Positions 10,650 through 22,701 of a stretch of DNA of 64,000 nt are shown here, one piece after another. The notes beneath the pieces are model-generated. The model saw nothing but the letters and a program-made list of their open reading frames with translations, had not been told where the DNA came from and searched no databases. Position 1 is the stretch's first letter. Each line of letters begins with the position of its first letter. Made by a program: the position numbers and the translations under genes. Where the stretch lies: assembly GCA_029204225.1 (NCBI GenBank), contig CM055107.1:3228706-3292705 (forward strand), read 5' to 3'. This DNA is from Diphasiastrum complanatum. Lineage: Eukaryota; Streptophyta; Lycopodiopsida; Lycopodiales; Lycopodiaceae.

Positions 10650-13600
10650 GGATGATGATAAGCCAGCTGGTGAGTGGCAAATGTTTCAAGTCAGATAATA
10701 CTTTTGTTGTGAAGTATCTTTACCGTTTTGGAATGTGAGTTATCAACCTTACATTGGCATTGTTGGACGCCATATTCTTTCTTGTTATTGAATGCATGCA
10801 TGTACATTCTTGTTTTGCCCGTTCAATATGGATGGAATCTTTTATTCAAGACATCCATTCTGGGACGTGGAGCTTGTCTAATTTGTTTCCCTCTAATATT
10901 AAATTAAAGGTCCCTTTTCAAAAATACCTTTTGAGATGATGCAATTGTATCCAGTGCATCTACAAAAAAAACATACTTCAATTGCCCCAGGAAACTCTCT
11001 GTAAATTTCTGTAATTTTCCTATGAAGTGAGCACCTAAGCACACCAGAGGTTGGTAATACATTTTTTATTCAAACCTCTAGCAATGTGATTTGGGCACTT
11101 GATCCTGGTATGGACTTGGCAGTGCATGTATCCTGCGGAACTCTTGTTTGAATTATTGTGCTTATCAGTATTTCAACTGTTATATTTTACACCAATAGGT
11201 TTCTGCATTCATATATTACAGGCTTCAAAAGCAAATGCAAATGCATCCCCTAACGTTCATTGCAGAAGTTTGCGTTTTTAGGAAGTTTACAAGGGTTCTA
11301 ATATGGTCACTCTTGTATAAGAGAATTATTGGTGTTGTTTTGTGGTTAGTGCAACATGTGACTGCTATATGTGGAACCGTTGGCTTCGAATAGTCTCTAA
11401 GGCCTTTCTTTAAACCTAAAACCTGTTTCCCTCTCATTTGCTGTTGCCAAAACATAAAATGTTGAAATGATTGACCATGTCCTTGCAATCCTAAGGACCC
11501 CATGCCTCATAATGGACAATTAGACCTGTCTTTAGTTTTAAAAAGCCACCCTCTACCTAGCTAATATTTTCATCAGGAACACCAATCACCATTTTCTACA
11601 ACAAAATTAGGTTTTTAGTATTTCTGATGCTAACAAGCTCATTCAATCTGGTACAGCATCTCTTGTTCTGGTCTTCAATGAACTCTTGGAGGGTGATTTG
11701 TTAATTTTGAACCTTCAAAGCAGTGATTAGCATTTGCTATGTTGCAATCGGAAATTGACTGTCCATAAATTTCTGCCACAGTACAATGGGAAAATTTTCT
11801 TTTGCTACATCGTCACGATGGTCCAATTTTGTTGGGTAACACTTACCTTCAATTTGCATACTGTTGAAAATGAAATCCAAGTTTGGTCTGTCAGAATGCA
11901 ACACAGTTTTGGTACACATGCGACATAGTGATGAAGAATTGCAATTCCACTTGATCAGGGATTTTGCAACCAATACAGGGAGGAGTGCCCCCCGTCAACC
12001 TGCACCTTGGGGCAAGGTGAATTCAGATATGGACGCATTAATATATTTTCACATAAATATTGGATTCTATGTTTTGGACAATCACTCATGCAATACATCA
12101 TGATGTCATGACTTTAATTCAAGTGTGTTATCGTGCTTCTTTTTGGTATGCAATCCAGCTCAAATTAAATTGTTTTGTGTTGGACACACAACACACATGA
12201 CGGCTTGACTTCAGATGTTTTCTTGCTTGTGACTATGCAATCCAGTTTGTATTTATTTTTGTTGTGTTGGAATTTAGGAACTATCAAGATGAATGATGTC
12301 AGATAAAAATTCTCAATAAACTTACAAAAATTTACTTGCAAAATGTCAGTCCCCGCTGCTAACAAAGGTAAAGGGTCAACTTACAAAGGTAGCTCAAAGG
12401 TAGCTAACAAGCCGAATCTCTAGCTGACCAGATGCTTCAATCAGGCCCGACTGTTGACGAGCAAGCAACCGATTTTCTTGTTATTTTTGGCACAGATATG
12501 CTGTGATTACGTGAAGGCTGATATATGTCTGTATTTGATAACCTTAGACAGGGCTTGCCTAAGTCATTTTCCTTATCTATGGGTTACTGCTGTACAAACA
12601 TTAAGCTTTAGAAACAAAGAATCACAAACATGACTAAAATCACCTGTAACCGATCAAGTTCACACTAGCAAAGTAGTAGTTAAATGATAGCAGTCGTATG
12701 CTGCAAACATCACACACATAACAGCCTGGACATTATTGAGTGTTATATCAACCTAAAAAATCATAGCATGCCCACCCAAGCTCAATTCAGTGTCCATGCA
12801 TGGCCGGATACACAAGCCAAAGGCCTGGAAAAACAAAGAGCTCCCAATATATCAATGTTATTATGTCTAGGACAATACCTGTTCAGGAGGTGTGCAGTCT
12901 TCAACATCATGGAGTCCACTCACAAAGTCATAGACCATCAACTTCATCATACATGGCACGGACCAAATACTACATCTCTACTAACTTCACCAAAGCCCAA
13001 GAGTAGTAGGTGACATGCAAAAATGGTACATACACATAAAATCTCACACAATGCCCAAGCGTAAAGGCCATTTGGCATGCACAAACATATCCACGTTAGT
13101 TTCACAAATTTGTACAAAGACCGTTGCAATGTGTTGAGGTTCTAACAATTCTTCAGAGGTGAAGGGCAGAGTGAGTCACCATGATGGTTAGCACCTAGAG
13201 CAAAGCCAATCAAATAAAGTCCCTACTTCCTCATAGAAGAGACCAAAATTTACATTCCATCACTTCAGCTTGCCAAAAACACATGGCTGGTGGGTAAAAT
13301 GCTCAAGAAAGAAAGAACCAGAACATACCAACTAGCAGCAACTCCATGATGTCCTTGCATAGTACTCGACATGATATACATACTCTCTCACCTTCCCCAC
13401 AGTCACACATATATCTAAAGGCATGTGACTTAACTTTGACTTGCCTCATAAACTACCTGCTCGAACATGCAATCTTGCATTGCAAAGGCGAGAACAAAAT
13501 TGGAGAAACAAAGAGAAAAATTCTCGAGTAGTATTACAAAGAATAAGAAGAAACTACTTGTTTTCATTAATAGCAGATGGGAAAACCCATCGGAGTACAA

Positions 13601-15400
13601 CGGAATGCATGCAGAAAGTATAAAGGCCATAAGGCTAATTGAGATGCTATAGCAAAGCAAAAACCCAACAAAGTAGCTACTCAAAGCTTATTGCTTGATG
13701 CAAGTCACTAGCTAAGATAGTTGCAAGTTTAGGTAGTGTAAAAAGCTATAAAACAACCATTCATGCACCACGGGTGGGACTTAATGATATTACCGGTTCC
13801 AAGAATAACAATTGAATTATATTCAACAGGACTTCGGGTATCTAGATTTGATTCTAGACTGTAATCTATACTTTTCTGTGGTTGAAGATGATTGTCATTA
13901 TCATTCTGGTATGCTTTCTGTCTTTAATTACCAGTGGCATATAGAACGGGAATATCTAGCACTTCTGTCAAAGAATCCGGATTGGAGAATATTCCTAAAA
14001 TCCAGTATTTTCCTGTTGGGAAAGGTTTTAGAATGATTCTTACTTTTCTGAGTTATGTTGGACATATACTTCAGTATCCTTCAATGATTATAAATTTGGA
14101 TTCTAGAATGTTATGATTGGCGAATCATACGAATCTAAATATTTATGATCGACGAATCATAAATAAATACTTAATTGTTGTCAGAGAATTATAAGAAAAT
14201 GTGATGATTCTTAAGTGTGACAATTAATTCTTGATCTATTAATTGAGTACGAATTCAGATCAGTGTTTTGAAAATCTGAATCTCTTTACTCCAATGTTTT
14301 ATTGAGAACCTAGGAATCTCACAAACATTCTCACAAGGTAAGTTATTTTACTTGTGGAGAATTTAATTAATCTAGTGGATGTTGTTCTGCTTATAAAGAC
14401 CTACACCGAGGATCATAACTAGGATGTTGAATCCATAGAACAACGGAAACGAATAGTGGACAAACCAACCCTTCCAAACCTAGATCTTACGGATCTAGCC
14501 CCCAAGCTATGGATCTAATTATCAATGCTCAATAGGAGAGATGTCACTCCGGCAACATATTGCTACCATTGCCATAACCAGGCATACACTAGTGAGAGCC
14601 CAATGGGTATACTTATACTTTCCAAGGCCCATGCACCACTAGTAGTGCACTGTGACACCTCACTGGACACCTCTGCAGCCTATCTGGGCCACATCATCCA
14701 GTTCTCCTATAACTTACTAATAGACCCATAAAATCCACCATCATGAGTTTAGGCCTCCATTAATCAGGACCATATGCACATGAGGGCCCAAACCTCTCAT
14801 AATCATAATTAACTTACAGGTTGTACGCTTACTATTGGATCTCCAATTATCATAAGAGATAGACATCTATTAAGATGAATGATTGCTATTTTCTTGCATA
14901 TGATGCTAGAAACATGGGCACCTAACTCAAGGGAATATTTAGAATACTTAAGTTTTAATCATTTTATATCGTAATGATTCTTCTAGAGATTCTAGTTGAA
15001 TGAATTATTATATCTTAGAATGGTGAATTCTAAAGATATTTGTACTTGGAAGCCTTTATGAATTGTCTGCCAAAGTTGTGGATGATTTCAAACTGTAATT
15101 GTTAATTTTCTTTAACTTTAATCTCTTAAGTTAGGAAATACTTCACCCAGTATCTCATGTAAGAGTTTTACATGAAGGTGATATTACTAACTTATAGACA
15201 GTGAAACACTGATGAGGAAATTTATCACTTAGTGTACTTTCCAGACCTGAGTTTGTACTCCTAGAAAAGATATTAACGATTGAAAAATAGGTTGATCTCT
15301 GAGTACTTGTTTGAGAAGTAAGTCCGACTAAGGATAATGATTTTCTAGGTTAATAATGAAAATTAAAAGAACTATTCCTCTAATTCTTTCCTGCTTTGAG
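10650..15400. other. Long stretch without recognised genes
   Basis: I see no convincing exon, RNA gene or transposon protein here. Short open frames are scattered on both strands with no recognisable product. Two small palindromes occur at 14112-14162. The last part (about 14.9-15.4 kb) is AT-rich and leads to a Gypsy polypurine tract, so at least the end of it is probably Gypsy 3' untranslated sequence. Confidence 0.5.
14112..14162. repeat. Pair of related hairpins
   Basis: TATGATTGGCGAATCATA (14112-14129) and TTATGATCGACGAATCATAA (14143-14162) are both inverted repeats with GGCG or CGAC-type centres. They share the half-site CGAATCATA and are 13 bases apart. They lie inside AT-rich DNA, possibly the 3' untranslated region of a Gypsy element. 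Confidence 0.7.
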
Positions 15401-15413
15401 GACAAAACCAGAT

Positions 15414-15427
15414 TAAGGGGGGAAGAA
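15414..15427 (+). other. Polypurine tract of Gypsy family B
   Basis: TTAAGGGGGGAAGAA ends immediately before TGTCATGTTC, the start of the LTR. Upstream the short frame reading EDKTRLRG resembles the C-terminal end of many Gypsy polyproteins. Confidence 0.7.
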
Positions 15428-16062
15428 TGTCATGTTCACGTCCTGAACATAGGATTTAGTATAGTCCAAGACTTGGATGCACGGTACTCCAGTGAATCAA
15501 GTTATTAGTTATGCCACGTCATATTGGATGTGACCTGCAAGTAATTAATAACCTTGTAAAGCCTAGACACACTAATTGGAGTTAGTACAAGGTTTAAGAC
15601 CGTCTATGCATGTGTAGAGTATCAATAGCAATCTATGTATAGAGAATCCATGTATAGAGACTCCATGTATAGTGGAATCTATGTATAGGGGAGTTAGGAC
15701 CTTGCATTACTATATGCACAGGGAGTTTTAGAGCTTATAAGGAGGCCAAACTCGCCCTACTACACCATCATTGGGTTGATTCAATGCCAGGATCTCTCTC
15801 TACTCTCATGCTTCCTACCCTGTAGTGCCCCACCTCTACTCACCCAAGCTGGCTCCAAAGCTGCTCCTGAATGGTTCCAAACCAAAATCTGAGAATACAC
15901 TGAGATGCGAACTCCAAACCCACCATCAAGTCCCTCACATACTGTGCATGCCAATATCCCTCCAAGTGAACCTGTGAGATCTCCATGGCCAAAGCAAACA
16001 ATGTACACTTTTCCATCATGAAGCTTCTAGAGATCAATTGGTTGCTTCTACTTGGTTGGGAC
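15428..16062 (+). repeat. Gypsy 3' LTR (family B), second copy
   Basis: It starts TGTCATGTTC after a polypurine tract and is collinear with 4512-4965 (AGTTATGCCACGTCATA, TTGGATGTGACC, several TCTATGTATAG words, then TTGGTTGCTTCTACTTGG near the end). The short TATGTATAG words are more repeated here than in the first copy. The right boundary is uncertain, and it carries an insert (15824-16018) absent from the other copy. Confidence 0.7.
15824..16018. other. About 190-base insert within the family B LTR
   Basis: This block interrupts the match between the two family B LTRs, between CTTCCTACC and GAAGCTTCTAGAG. On the minus strand it stays open and reads KVYIVCFGHGDLTGSLGG among other residues. 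I cannot assign it. No clear target duplication or terminal repeat is visible. A captured host exon is possible but unproven. Confidence 0.45.
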
Positions 16063-17537
16063 AATGCATTCTCTATTGTTTTGTCTTGTAAGCAGGATCT
16101 TGAGGCATCTCTTACACTCACAACCACCAAGAGTAGCACAACCAAACCGATGAGGAAAAAGGTGCTCATGAAAATTGTCACAACATTAAAAAGCCAGGGC
16201 TAGAGAAACCAATCTATATATAACCCCTCAAACATCAAGCAGACGTACACCAAAGCTAGGCTTATCCAAGGCTATTAAACAAGCAACACAAAGTATGTGA
16301 AACAATGGAAAGAGGAATACACCCACATGCTACTGAAGAGCAAACTTGAAGGAGTAAACGGTCACAAAAATGCTTGAAAATCATTCCAGAAGAGCTCCAA
16401 TTGACAAATGAGGATCATGAAGAAAAGCATTGGAGATCGAATTTCACCCAAACAAGGTTGCAAAGCAAACTCAAAGGCTATATCACATTGTAAATCACAA
16501 AAACTAGGCTTCAAATTCACTTAACTCAAAAAAGGAAAAATTCTTAAATTGGCTTATGAAAAGCACTCATGAGTTAAAAAGTGTGACAATAAAGTGCACT
16601 AGAGGATTGTTGCCTTAGACGACACTAATGGATCGGTGTCTTACACAAAACTTGTCTAAGAATTTACACCTGGAACACACTTCACAAAGGTCACTGAAAT
16701 GCTGAACAGAGGGTGCTGAAAATCAGTCAATGTAGAGATCGTTGGGACAGATCACATTCGCAGGCTGCCTAAGAGTAGGTACTTGCTTAACTCACTACTT
16801 ATCACTGAGTTTGCTGGCCCTAACATTCACTACCCAAACTGTTTGGAAAAATTTTGCCTCGAGTATGAATCAACAAGAGTCACTTCATCATGCAATACCA
16901 ACAACCCATCAGAAAATTACAGCTTGCAGGTAAGCACTGGATACTGCCTCAGAAACTCCCAATTTCCGTTGGAAAAGCAGAGCTCTTACTGCTGCTAGGA
17001 ACTCGCCAGACTAGTGACTCGTGGAAATTTGCGTTCAGAAATCCTGAATTTAGATTGCTTGTTGAGTAAAAATCCTCTGACAAGCAATTTCAGACTAGAA
17101 AACCTTAATATCAGTTAAGAAGGGCAGATAACCAGCTATTGTGAATCTCAAATTGTTGAAAAACTTTTATCAGACAACAAACCTGTGCCCAAACTAAGCC
17201 TGAGCCACCTTCGCTGCACTGAGAATCTGAGTGGGACCACTTAACGGGTTTCAAAAGAATCCTAACAATTCCTATATATGTCAACAGCAGCCGCAATGTA
17301 CCCTCCTATTGTGCTGCTACGCGGGTACAGATTGGGCCTTCAGTACCCAGAAGGATTGCAAATCAAGCTCCAAACCTACCCAGAGTAGCAGCCACACAAA
17401 TCGAGCTTTGTTTTCCTAACAAAAGAATCCCAAAGTACAAGATTGATTGCTTAAGATTTGTGAGCGCCAAAAATGTTGCAAAGGCATCAATTGAGTGCAC
17501 ACAACTAAAAAATAGGTAGCCTTGTCACGTATGACTA

Positions 17538-17600
<63 letters not shown>

Positions 17601-19096
17601 TCTAATGGCAAATCCCCAGCATACAAACTTGGGTCAGGTATATTAAGGACCGATTGGAAAGAACGCAGCAAGGTGGTGTTTTGGTGCCACGCTCTGGAGT
17701 TTGAATCCTTTTGAACCACACAAAGGTCATACAAGAAAAACCTTAAGAACTGCTTGCTCCAGTACGTTGTATATTATGCATCAGTCGAATGGGAGTCCAT
17801 CACTGCTTTATAATGTTTGGAGACTTGTTTGCCACCAAAATGTTATCAGATTGTAGGGTAGAGGGAAGCACCTGATATTTTGGCAAGATACCATTGTTTT
17901 GGCTGAGTAACAAAGGAAAAACTGTCCCTCTGCCCAGGCTTTAATCTATGTTTTTATTTTCAAACTCAGATCTTTGTGTTCCCAGCCTGATCGCTACTAC
18001 ATCATGCAAACACTCAAGGCTCAACTTTAATTGTGAGCCTCTAAAGTGCTAGTATCAAGTAATATTTGTCTTTGCACATGTCACTAGGAATACAAAATGC
18101 TTTGCAAGGAAAAGTAATACAGGCAACCGTCTCTCTTTCATACATATAATACGTTCAAGAAAACGAAAAGGAAGACCACTACGTGGTATCCATCGTGGGA
18201 ATAGCGAGAAATGGCTTGGGGAGTGAGGTAAGTGGAGATGGGTGCCCCTACACGCTGCTGAAGCCTGAAGTTGTATGCATAATCTAGAGGCTCCTAGGAA
18301 ACTAATTAAATCAGGAAAGCAAAGATATAATGGCATGATTCCACACATACTTTATGAGATGAACAGGACTGGACTCATCTGATGCTCAATGTATCCTGTT
18401 ATTAGCCTAAGGCAAAAGTGCGTCAGCACTGTAATGGCTAGAAGCTCAGTGCGAGAGGGCCTCACAACATATAGCTCTCTGATAACAGATATGGAACAAC
18501 TGTGGACCATAAAGCCCTTTATGCTTGTGAGCTCCACAGCTCTGGATAGTTACAGGCAACGAAACACTGAACAATCGTTAGATAATTACATTCTGAAAAC
18601 AATAAAAATGACAATCTTCAAGGAACTGCGACCTAGATACAAAGAGTAAATACTAAGCATTAAGAGCGTCTGCTCCTTTGATGGATTTATGCATAACCGT
18701 ATAAAATTTATAGAAAGCCTAAAACCAAAAAAGAAATTTATGTGATGCAATCAAAAGACGCATACACAAATCGCAATATTTGGATAAGTATCTGTTCGAC
18801 TTTTATGGCTTGTTTCAGAGTTTCTTTTCAACGCTTTGAAAACTCGCGCAAAAGGCTTTTCTGAATAACTCTGGGTTAGTTAGACTTCTGACCTGAGCAG
18901 TCGAAGCAAAACATGTTAACTCTGATGTAGATAGATCCTTCCACTAGCTTTTCAGAAAGATCCAAATTACTAATCTGTCAATCCTCATCTAATACATAGT
19001 ATCATCCTGTCAAATTGAAAGTTGTTATGGTTTTTCCTTCATTAGCACTTAAATGTCCTCTTTACTGCAGCGCTAATCATTCGCAGTGTCAGGAAT
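16063..19096. other. Stretch without recognised genes
   Basis: Only short frames with no recognised product are present. A CT/CA microsatellite lies at 17542-17600. The last several hundred bases are probably the 3' flank of the kinase gene that ends at 19097 on the minus strand. Confidence 0.5.
17542..17600. repeat. Compound (CT)20(CA)10 microsatellite
   Basis: About 40 bases of pure CT are followed directly by 20 bases of CA. The same CT-then-CA order recurs at 53709-53855. Confidence 0.95.
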
Positions 19097-20038
19097 CTAT
19101 GTAGCCACATAAGGAGCTTTCTCTTTTGAAAGCTGAACAAAGAAGTCAGTCAACATAGACTCATAGGCCGGTAGCTTCTCATATCCAGGAAAGTAGTTTA
19201 TGTCAATGACATGATATTGGTTTTTGGCTTTAGAATCGCGGATGAGATCAAAATTGAAAAGGTGAAGTCCGAGAGATTTTCTCAAACTATTTGCAAGATC
19301 TGAAATGAAACTGGTTGGAGGCAGTTCGGAAAGCCTTGCCACTGCCGATGCAGATTGCTCCGTTGCTAGATTCGAAATCTGATTAAAAGAAACAATACCT
19401 TCCGTTCTATTTATGTCATCTTCGTAGACATCAGGCAGAGACGTCCTAACAACACATTTAGAGTACTCCCCAGCCACATAAACTTTGAATAGAACGCCTC
19501 CATGATTCACAAACTCTTGAAGAACCACAGGAGCCTCAACCTTTTGCAACCCTTCCGCACTGAAAACCAGAGACATCGCATGAGATTTTACACTGCCATT
19601 TGCAACCAGAGGTTTAGCAAGTACAGGAAATTTCAGATCCTTTACTATCTCAACATTTTTAATATCTTCATCCTTGTTAACTACAGACTGCAGGGGAGCG
19701 GTGATGGTTTCTTCCCCCTGGCTCAGATGCAGATCTTTTACAGCCTCAAGCATGGAAAGCCGATTGTGCAGTCGCTCTATGGAAGTCGGTGGATCAATGA
19801 CCAGGACACTGGGATGAGTCTGCTGGTATCTAGAAAGCCGCTCATACCACTCCTTGTCATAAATCTTATGCAAAATAGCATCAAACGGACCCTGATCCTG
19901 GAGAGCCTTATTAGTATCAATGGGAACAAAATGGACCCCTCTGCTGTCTGCAAGCTCCAAAAATGCTGGCAAAAATATTCCTGGCAACTTCTTCGCTTGC
20001 ACCGCATAGCCTACTAAAAACCTTGCACCGGTTGCCAT
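19097..20038 (-). CDS. ITPK1: Inositol-tetrakisphosphate 1-kinase
   Basis: A complete, intron-free frame of 313 codons. ITPK enzymes phosphorylate inositol phosphates (Ins(3,4,5,6)P4 1-kinase and Ins(1,3,4)P3 5/6-kinase activity) in the pathway to phytate and pyrophosphorylated inositols; plant forms are mostly soluble. The start used is the first ATG at 20038 (MATGARFLVGYAVQAKKL); the frame runs 23 codons further upstream but without ATG. Visible family marks are HKIYDKEWYERL (57-68), the ATP-grasp lysine segment AKPLVANGS (141-149), the hinge VVLQEFVNHGGVLFKVYVAG (171-190), the metal-binding Asp in FNFDLI (264) and DINYFPGYEKLPAYE (279-293). Length agrees with the plant ITPK1-type enzymes, several of which are also intron-free. 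Which plant paralogue it is cannot be settled here, so the symbol is by similarity. A 5'-untranslated intron is possible (donor CAG/GTGAGAG near 20219). Confidence 0.95.
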   Translation of the reverse strand: MATGARFLVGYAVQAKKLPGIFLPAFLELADSRGVHFVPIDTNKALQDQGPFDAILHKIYDKEWYERLSRYQQTHPSVLVIDPPTSIERLHNRLSMLEAVKDLHLSQGEETITAPLQSVVNKDEDIKNVEIVKDLKFPVLAKPLVANGSVKSHAMSLVFSAEGLQKVEAPVVLQEFVNHGGVLFKVYVAGEYSKCVVRTSLPDVYEDDINRTEGIVSFNQISNLATEQSASAVARLSELPPTSFISDLANSLRKSLGLHLFNFDLIRDSKAKNQYHVIDINYFPGYEKLPAYESMLTDFFVQLSKEKAPYVAT

Positions 20039-20233
20039 TCCTCTGCTTCTTCCTCCGCCTAATAAATAATATAACAAACTTGTTGCAGAATGCACTGGCC
20101 TGGACACTTTGGAGTTGATAATGAATCAGCAAAACAACATCAATAAGATCCTATGACAGGGTTACCGTTACTAGCATGCAAAATCCACAGAATTGGATCG
20201 CATCCCTTGTCTCTCTCACCTGGACAAACTTGT

Positions 20234-20266
20234 GAAGGAAAAGAAGAAGAAGAAGAAGAAGAAGAG
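20234..20266. repeat. GAA trinucleotide tract upstream of the kinase gene
   Basis: About eleven near-perfect GAA (AAG) units lie some 200 bases upstream of the kinase start codon, on the template side; on the coding strand they read CTT. Pyrimidine-rich CTT tracts are common in plant 5' untranslated regions and promoters. Confidence 0.8.
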
Positions 20267-20717
20267 TTGTTCATAAATATGATAGATAATATATTTATCT
20301 AATCGATTCAATCGATCCTTGCTTAAATTTAAAGCCTCAAAACAATACATAAACAATATAATATGTCGTCTACGTCCCACCAACCTCGTACATTTACATA
20401 AACGTTCAGATGTGAAGTGAAGTTTTAAGCGCGTGGAGTATGTAGTACTTCTAAAAAGTGAGAGCAGGAAGTAGGAGGGAAAGGCCCAAGGGCATGCATG
20501 CATTTTTTGAAGCTTCTCAAAAAATTTCAAGGACTACTACTACCCATGTAATGCCAAGTCTTCAATTTCTTTTTCTATTTTTTATGCACCTCCACACTGG
20601 AATTTGCTTGCATCTGAAGTAACCACTAGTAATCAACGATTCTGTCTAAACTCATTAGCCATTCTGTTCAAACGCATCAGCGATTCTGACAGATAAAAAT
20701 TTTAGCCCGAACGCCTC

Positions 20718-20807
20718 GGGCCTTCCGTGCAGGTCAGGCCCTGCCCTCCAGCAAGGGCCCTCCCAGCACGGAAGGCCCTTGGGGCAGGGCCTTCCCCCCC
20801 CCCCCCC
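20718..20807. repeat. GC-rich segment with interleaved inverted repeats and a C run
   Basis: GGGCCTTCCGTGC (20718-20730) pairs with GCACGGAAGGCCC (20766-20778), and AGGCCCTGCCC (20736-20746) pairs with GGGCAGGGCCT (20782-20792). The order is A-B-A'-B', so both stems cannot nest. A run of 14 C follows (20794-20807). The block stands out against AT-rich surroundings. Confidence 0.8.
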
Positions 20808-21829
20808 TCCACAAAAGGCTTTATAAGCCGATGTGAAAAATCGTCAAATGATGTTGAATTCATTCTTATGCTTTGGCTACTTTCCTGAACATTGGCCCCT
20901 TTTGTTCTTTGTGGGCTGAGCCAAAATCTACACTTGGAGGGCCGCCTAAAGCATGTTTCCTTCCATGTGTAGGAAGTTTGGGCCCAACCCAATGGCAGGG
21001 CCGTCGTGGAGTCATTGCTTGGAACTACCTAATTAGGCTGGTCAACCATGAATTTTTGTTGCAGGTACAATTGTGTCCCAGCTCGATTTTGATTTTTAAA
21101 TTGCACCCAAATTTTTGACAAGCACTTAGATTTTCATCACCACCCCACACATAAAAGGGAATCATTTTTTTAGTTATAATAGCCACCTTTGGGCTACGAA
21201 AGTGGCTCTTGATTTGCTTATGGTTTAGTAATATTCATGGTTGCTGAGGCACCATGTCATTCTTGGCTACTCGAGTGCCACAAATGTTTTAATTTAAAAA
21301 AATAACATGTAGCCAAAAATGCCTCGAGCCTAAATCTTAGACATGCTTCTAAGATACTTTGTGCCCCTCTTGACACATGCTCTTGATTCAAAGGCCATTG
21401 TAATTTTTATCATCACCAACCTCCATTTTTTGCATTTAGTTCCCATGTGTTTTTTATTATACCTTATAAATCATTATCATTCAATTTTTTAAAAATGCCA
21501 CCTTGGCTTAAGCCTTATAGGGTATGGGAGTAAAAATCCTTGGGTTGGGCTCTTAAATCTAGGAAAAACCACACTTGGGGCTTGCAACATAAAAACCAAT
21601 AGCTTATATCATTTTCCTTTCCTTATTTCTTGTATTTTGTATTTAAGAAAGTTCATCTACTCCTCCATTTTTAATCTACTAAACTTTTGAAGGCCCAGCC
21701 CTTATGCCCATAAATAATGCTCAAAGGCTTTAGGGAATCTTGTACAACTCTAATTTGTAAGGTTTATCTAGATGTGTACTCACTTAATTAACTTTTTTCT
21801 ATTTCATTTTTCATTGTGAGTGTGACAAT

Positions 21830-22500
21830 GTGGTTTTGTACATGCAAAATGACAAGGCATCTACCAAAAAGCATAAAACTCAACTCTTAAATCTTTGCCT
21901 TAAAACTTATTATCTTACTTACATTTGTGATAGATTGCCACATGTCATTTACTTTTATATGCAAAAGTGACACATAGCATGTTTTATTCAAAAATATTCA
22001 TGGGCTTTGTAAAATGCCAATGAACTTTATGGGCCTACTCGGGCGTGAAGTTTTTCAAACTATCACGACCCACCGCCGCCATGCAACCTTAACAAAAACG
22101 TAGTTAAACAGATGTTTGGCTTAAACTTAGCTAATCAATCTTGTAATCTAATCCAACATGATCCCTTCAAGCCACATGTGATTTTTGGCATAATGCAATT
22201 TGCACCCACAAGCTCAATTCTTTGAGTAGGCGAGTGTGCCAACATGTATCACAAATGTCATTTTGTACATTCAAAATGACAAGGCATAAAACTACCACAC
22301 AAGCATAAAACTCAACTCTTGAAACTTCACCACAAAAAGTCATATTTACATTTTTAGTGTTATATAAAAAAGTGACACATGGCATATTTTATGCAAAAAT
22401 ATTCATGGTCTTTGTAAAATGCCAATGAGCTTTATGGGCTTATAACTCCCTTCAAGCCACACGTGCTTTTCGGAGCAATGCAATTTGCAACCACAAGCTC
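21830..22500. repeat. Imperfect tandem duplication, unit about 300-420 bases
   Basis: Blocks recur in the same order: TGCAAAATGACAAGGCAT / GCATAAAACTCAACTCTT / AAAAGTGACACAT / CAAAAATATTCATGG / TTTGTAAAATGCCAATGA / CTTTATGGGC are seen at about 21843-22035 and 22268-22440. CCCTTCAAGCCACA followed by ATGCAATTTGCA and CACAAGCTCAATTCTTTGA is seen at 22161-22224 and 22448-22512. It is non-coding. Confidence 0.8.
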
Positions 22501-22688
22501 AATTCTTTGAATCGGGTGGGTGTGCCAACATTTGTACTTTTTTCAAATGTGGTTTTTCCTTCAATGTTATACATTGAGCTTGTCACTTACTCTAACCTTG
22601 TTTGATGATGACGAAGAGTTACCAATATGAGACATGTTAACAGTAATACAAATGGAACAAACTTAATCTCTCGGTTTATATGAGCTAC

Positions 22689-22700
22689 GCTCTGATACCA
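22689..22700 (-). other. LTR-element primer-binding site, minus strand
   Basis: GCTCTGATACCA is the reverse complement of TGGTATCAGAGC, the plant retrotransposon primer-binding site complementary to the 3' end of initiator tRNA-Met. The 5' LTR would lie to its right. No gag or pol is recognisable to its left. Confidence 0.7.
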
Positions 22701-22701
22701 A

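Larger units (their letters stand above)
20267..22688. other. Intergenic stretch with local repeats only
   Basis: The first few hundred bases are the likely promoter side of the kinase gene. A GC-rich segment with interleaved inverted repeats sits at 20718-20807. AT-rich DNA follows, with a tandem duplication at 21830-22500. No coding region is recognised. Confidence 0.5.

Noticed and set aside
19502-20017. Plus-strand frame of 171 codons
   Set aside because: It is the antisense shadow of the ITPK coding sequence.
20039-20107. Longer ITPK start (23 extra residues)
   Set aside because: The upstream extension begins with GTG and has no ATG; the ATG at 20038 gives the usual ITPK N terminus.
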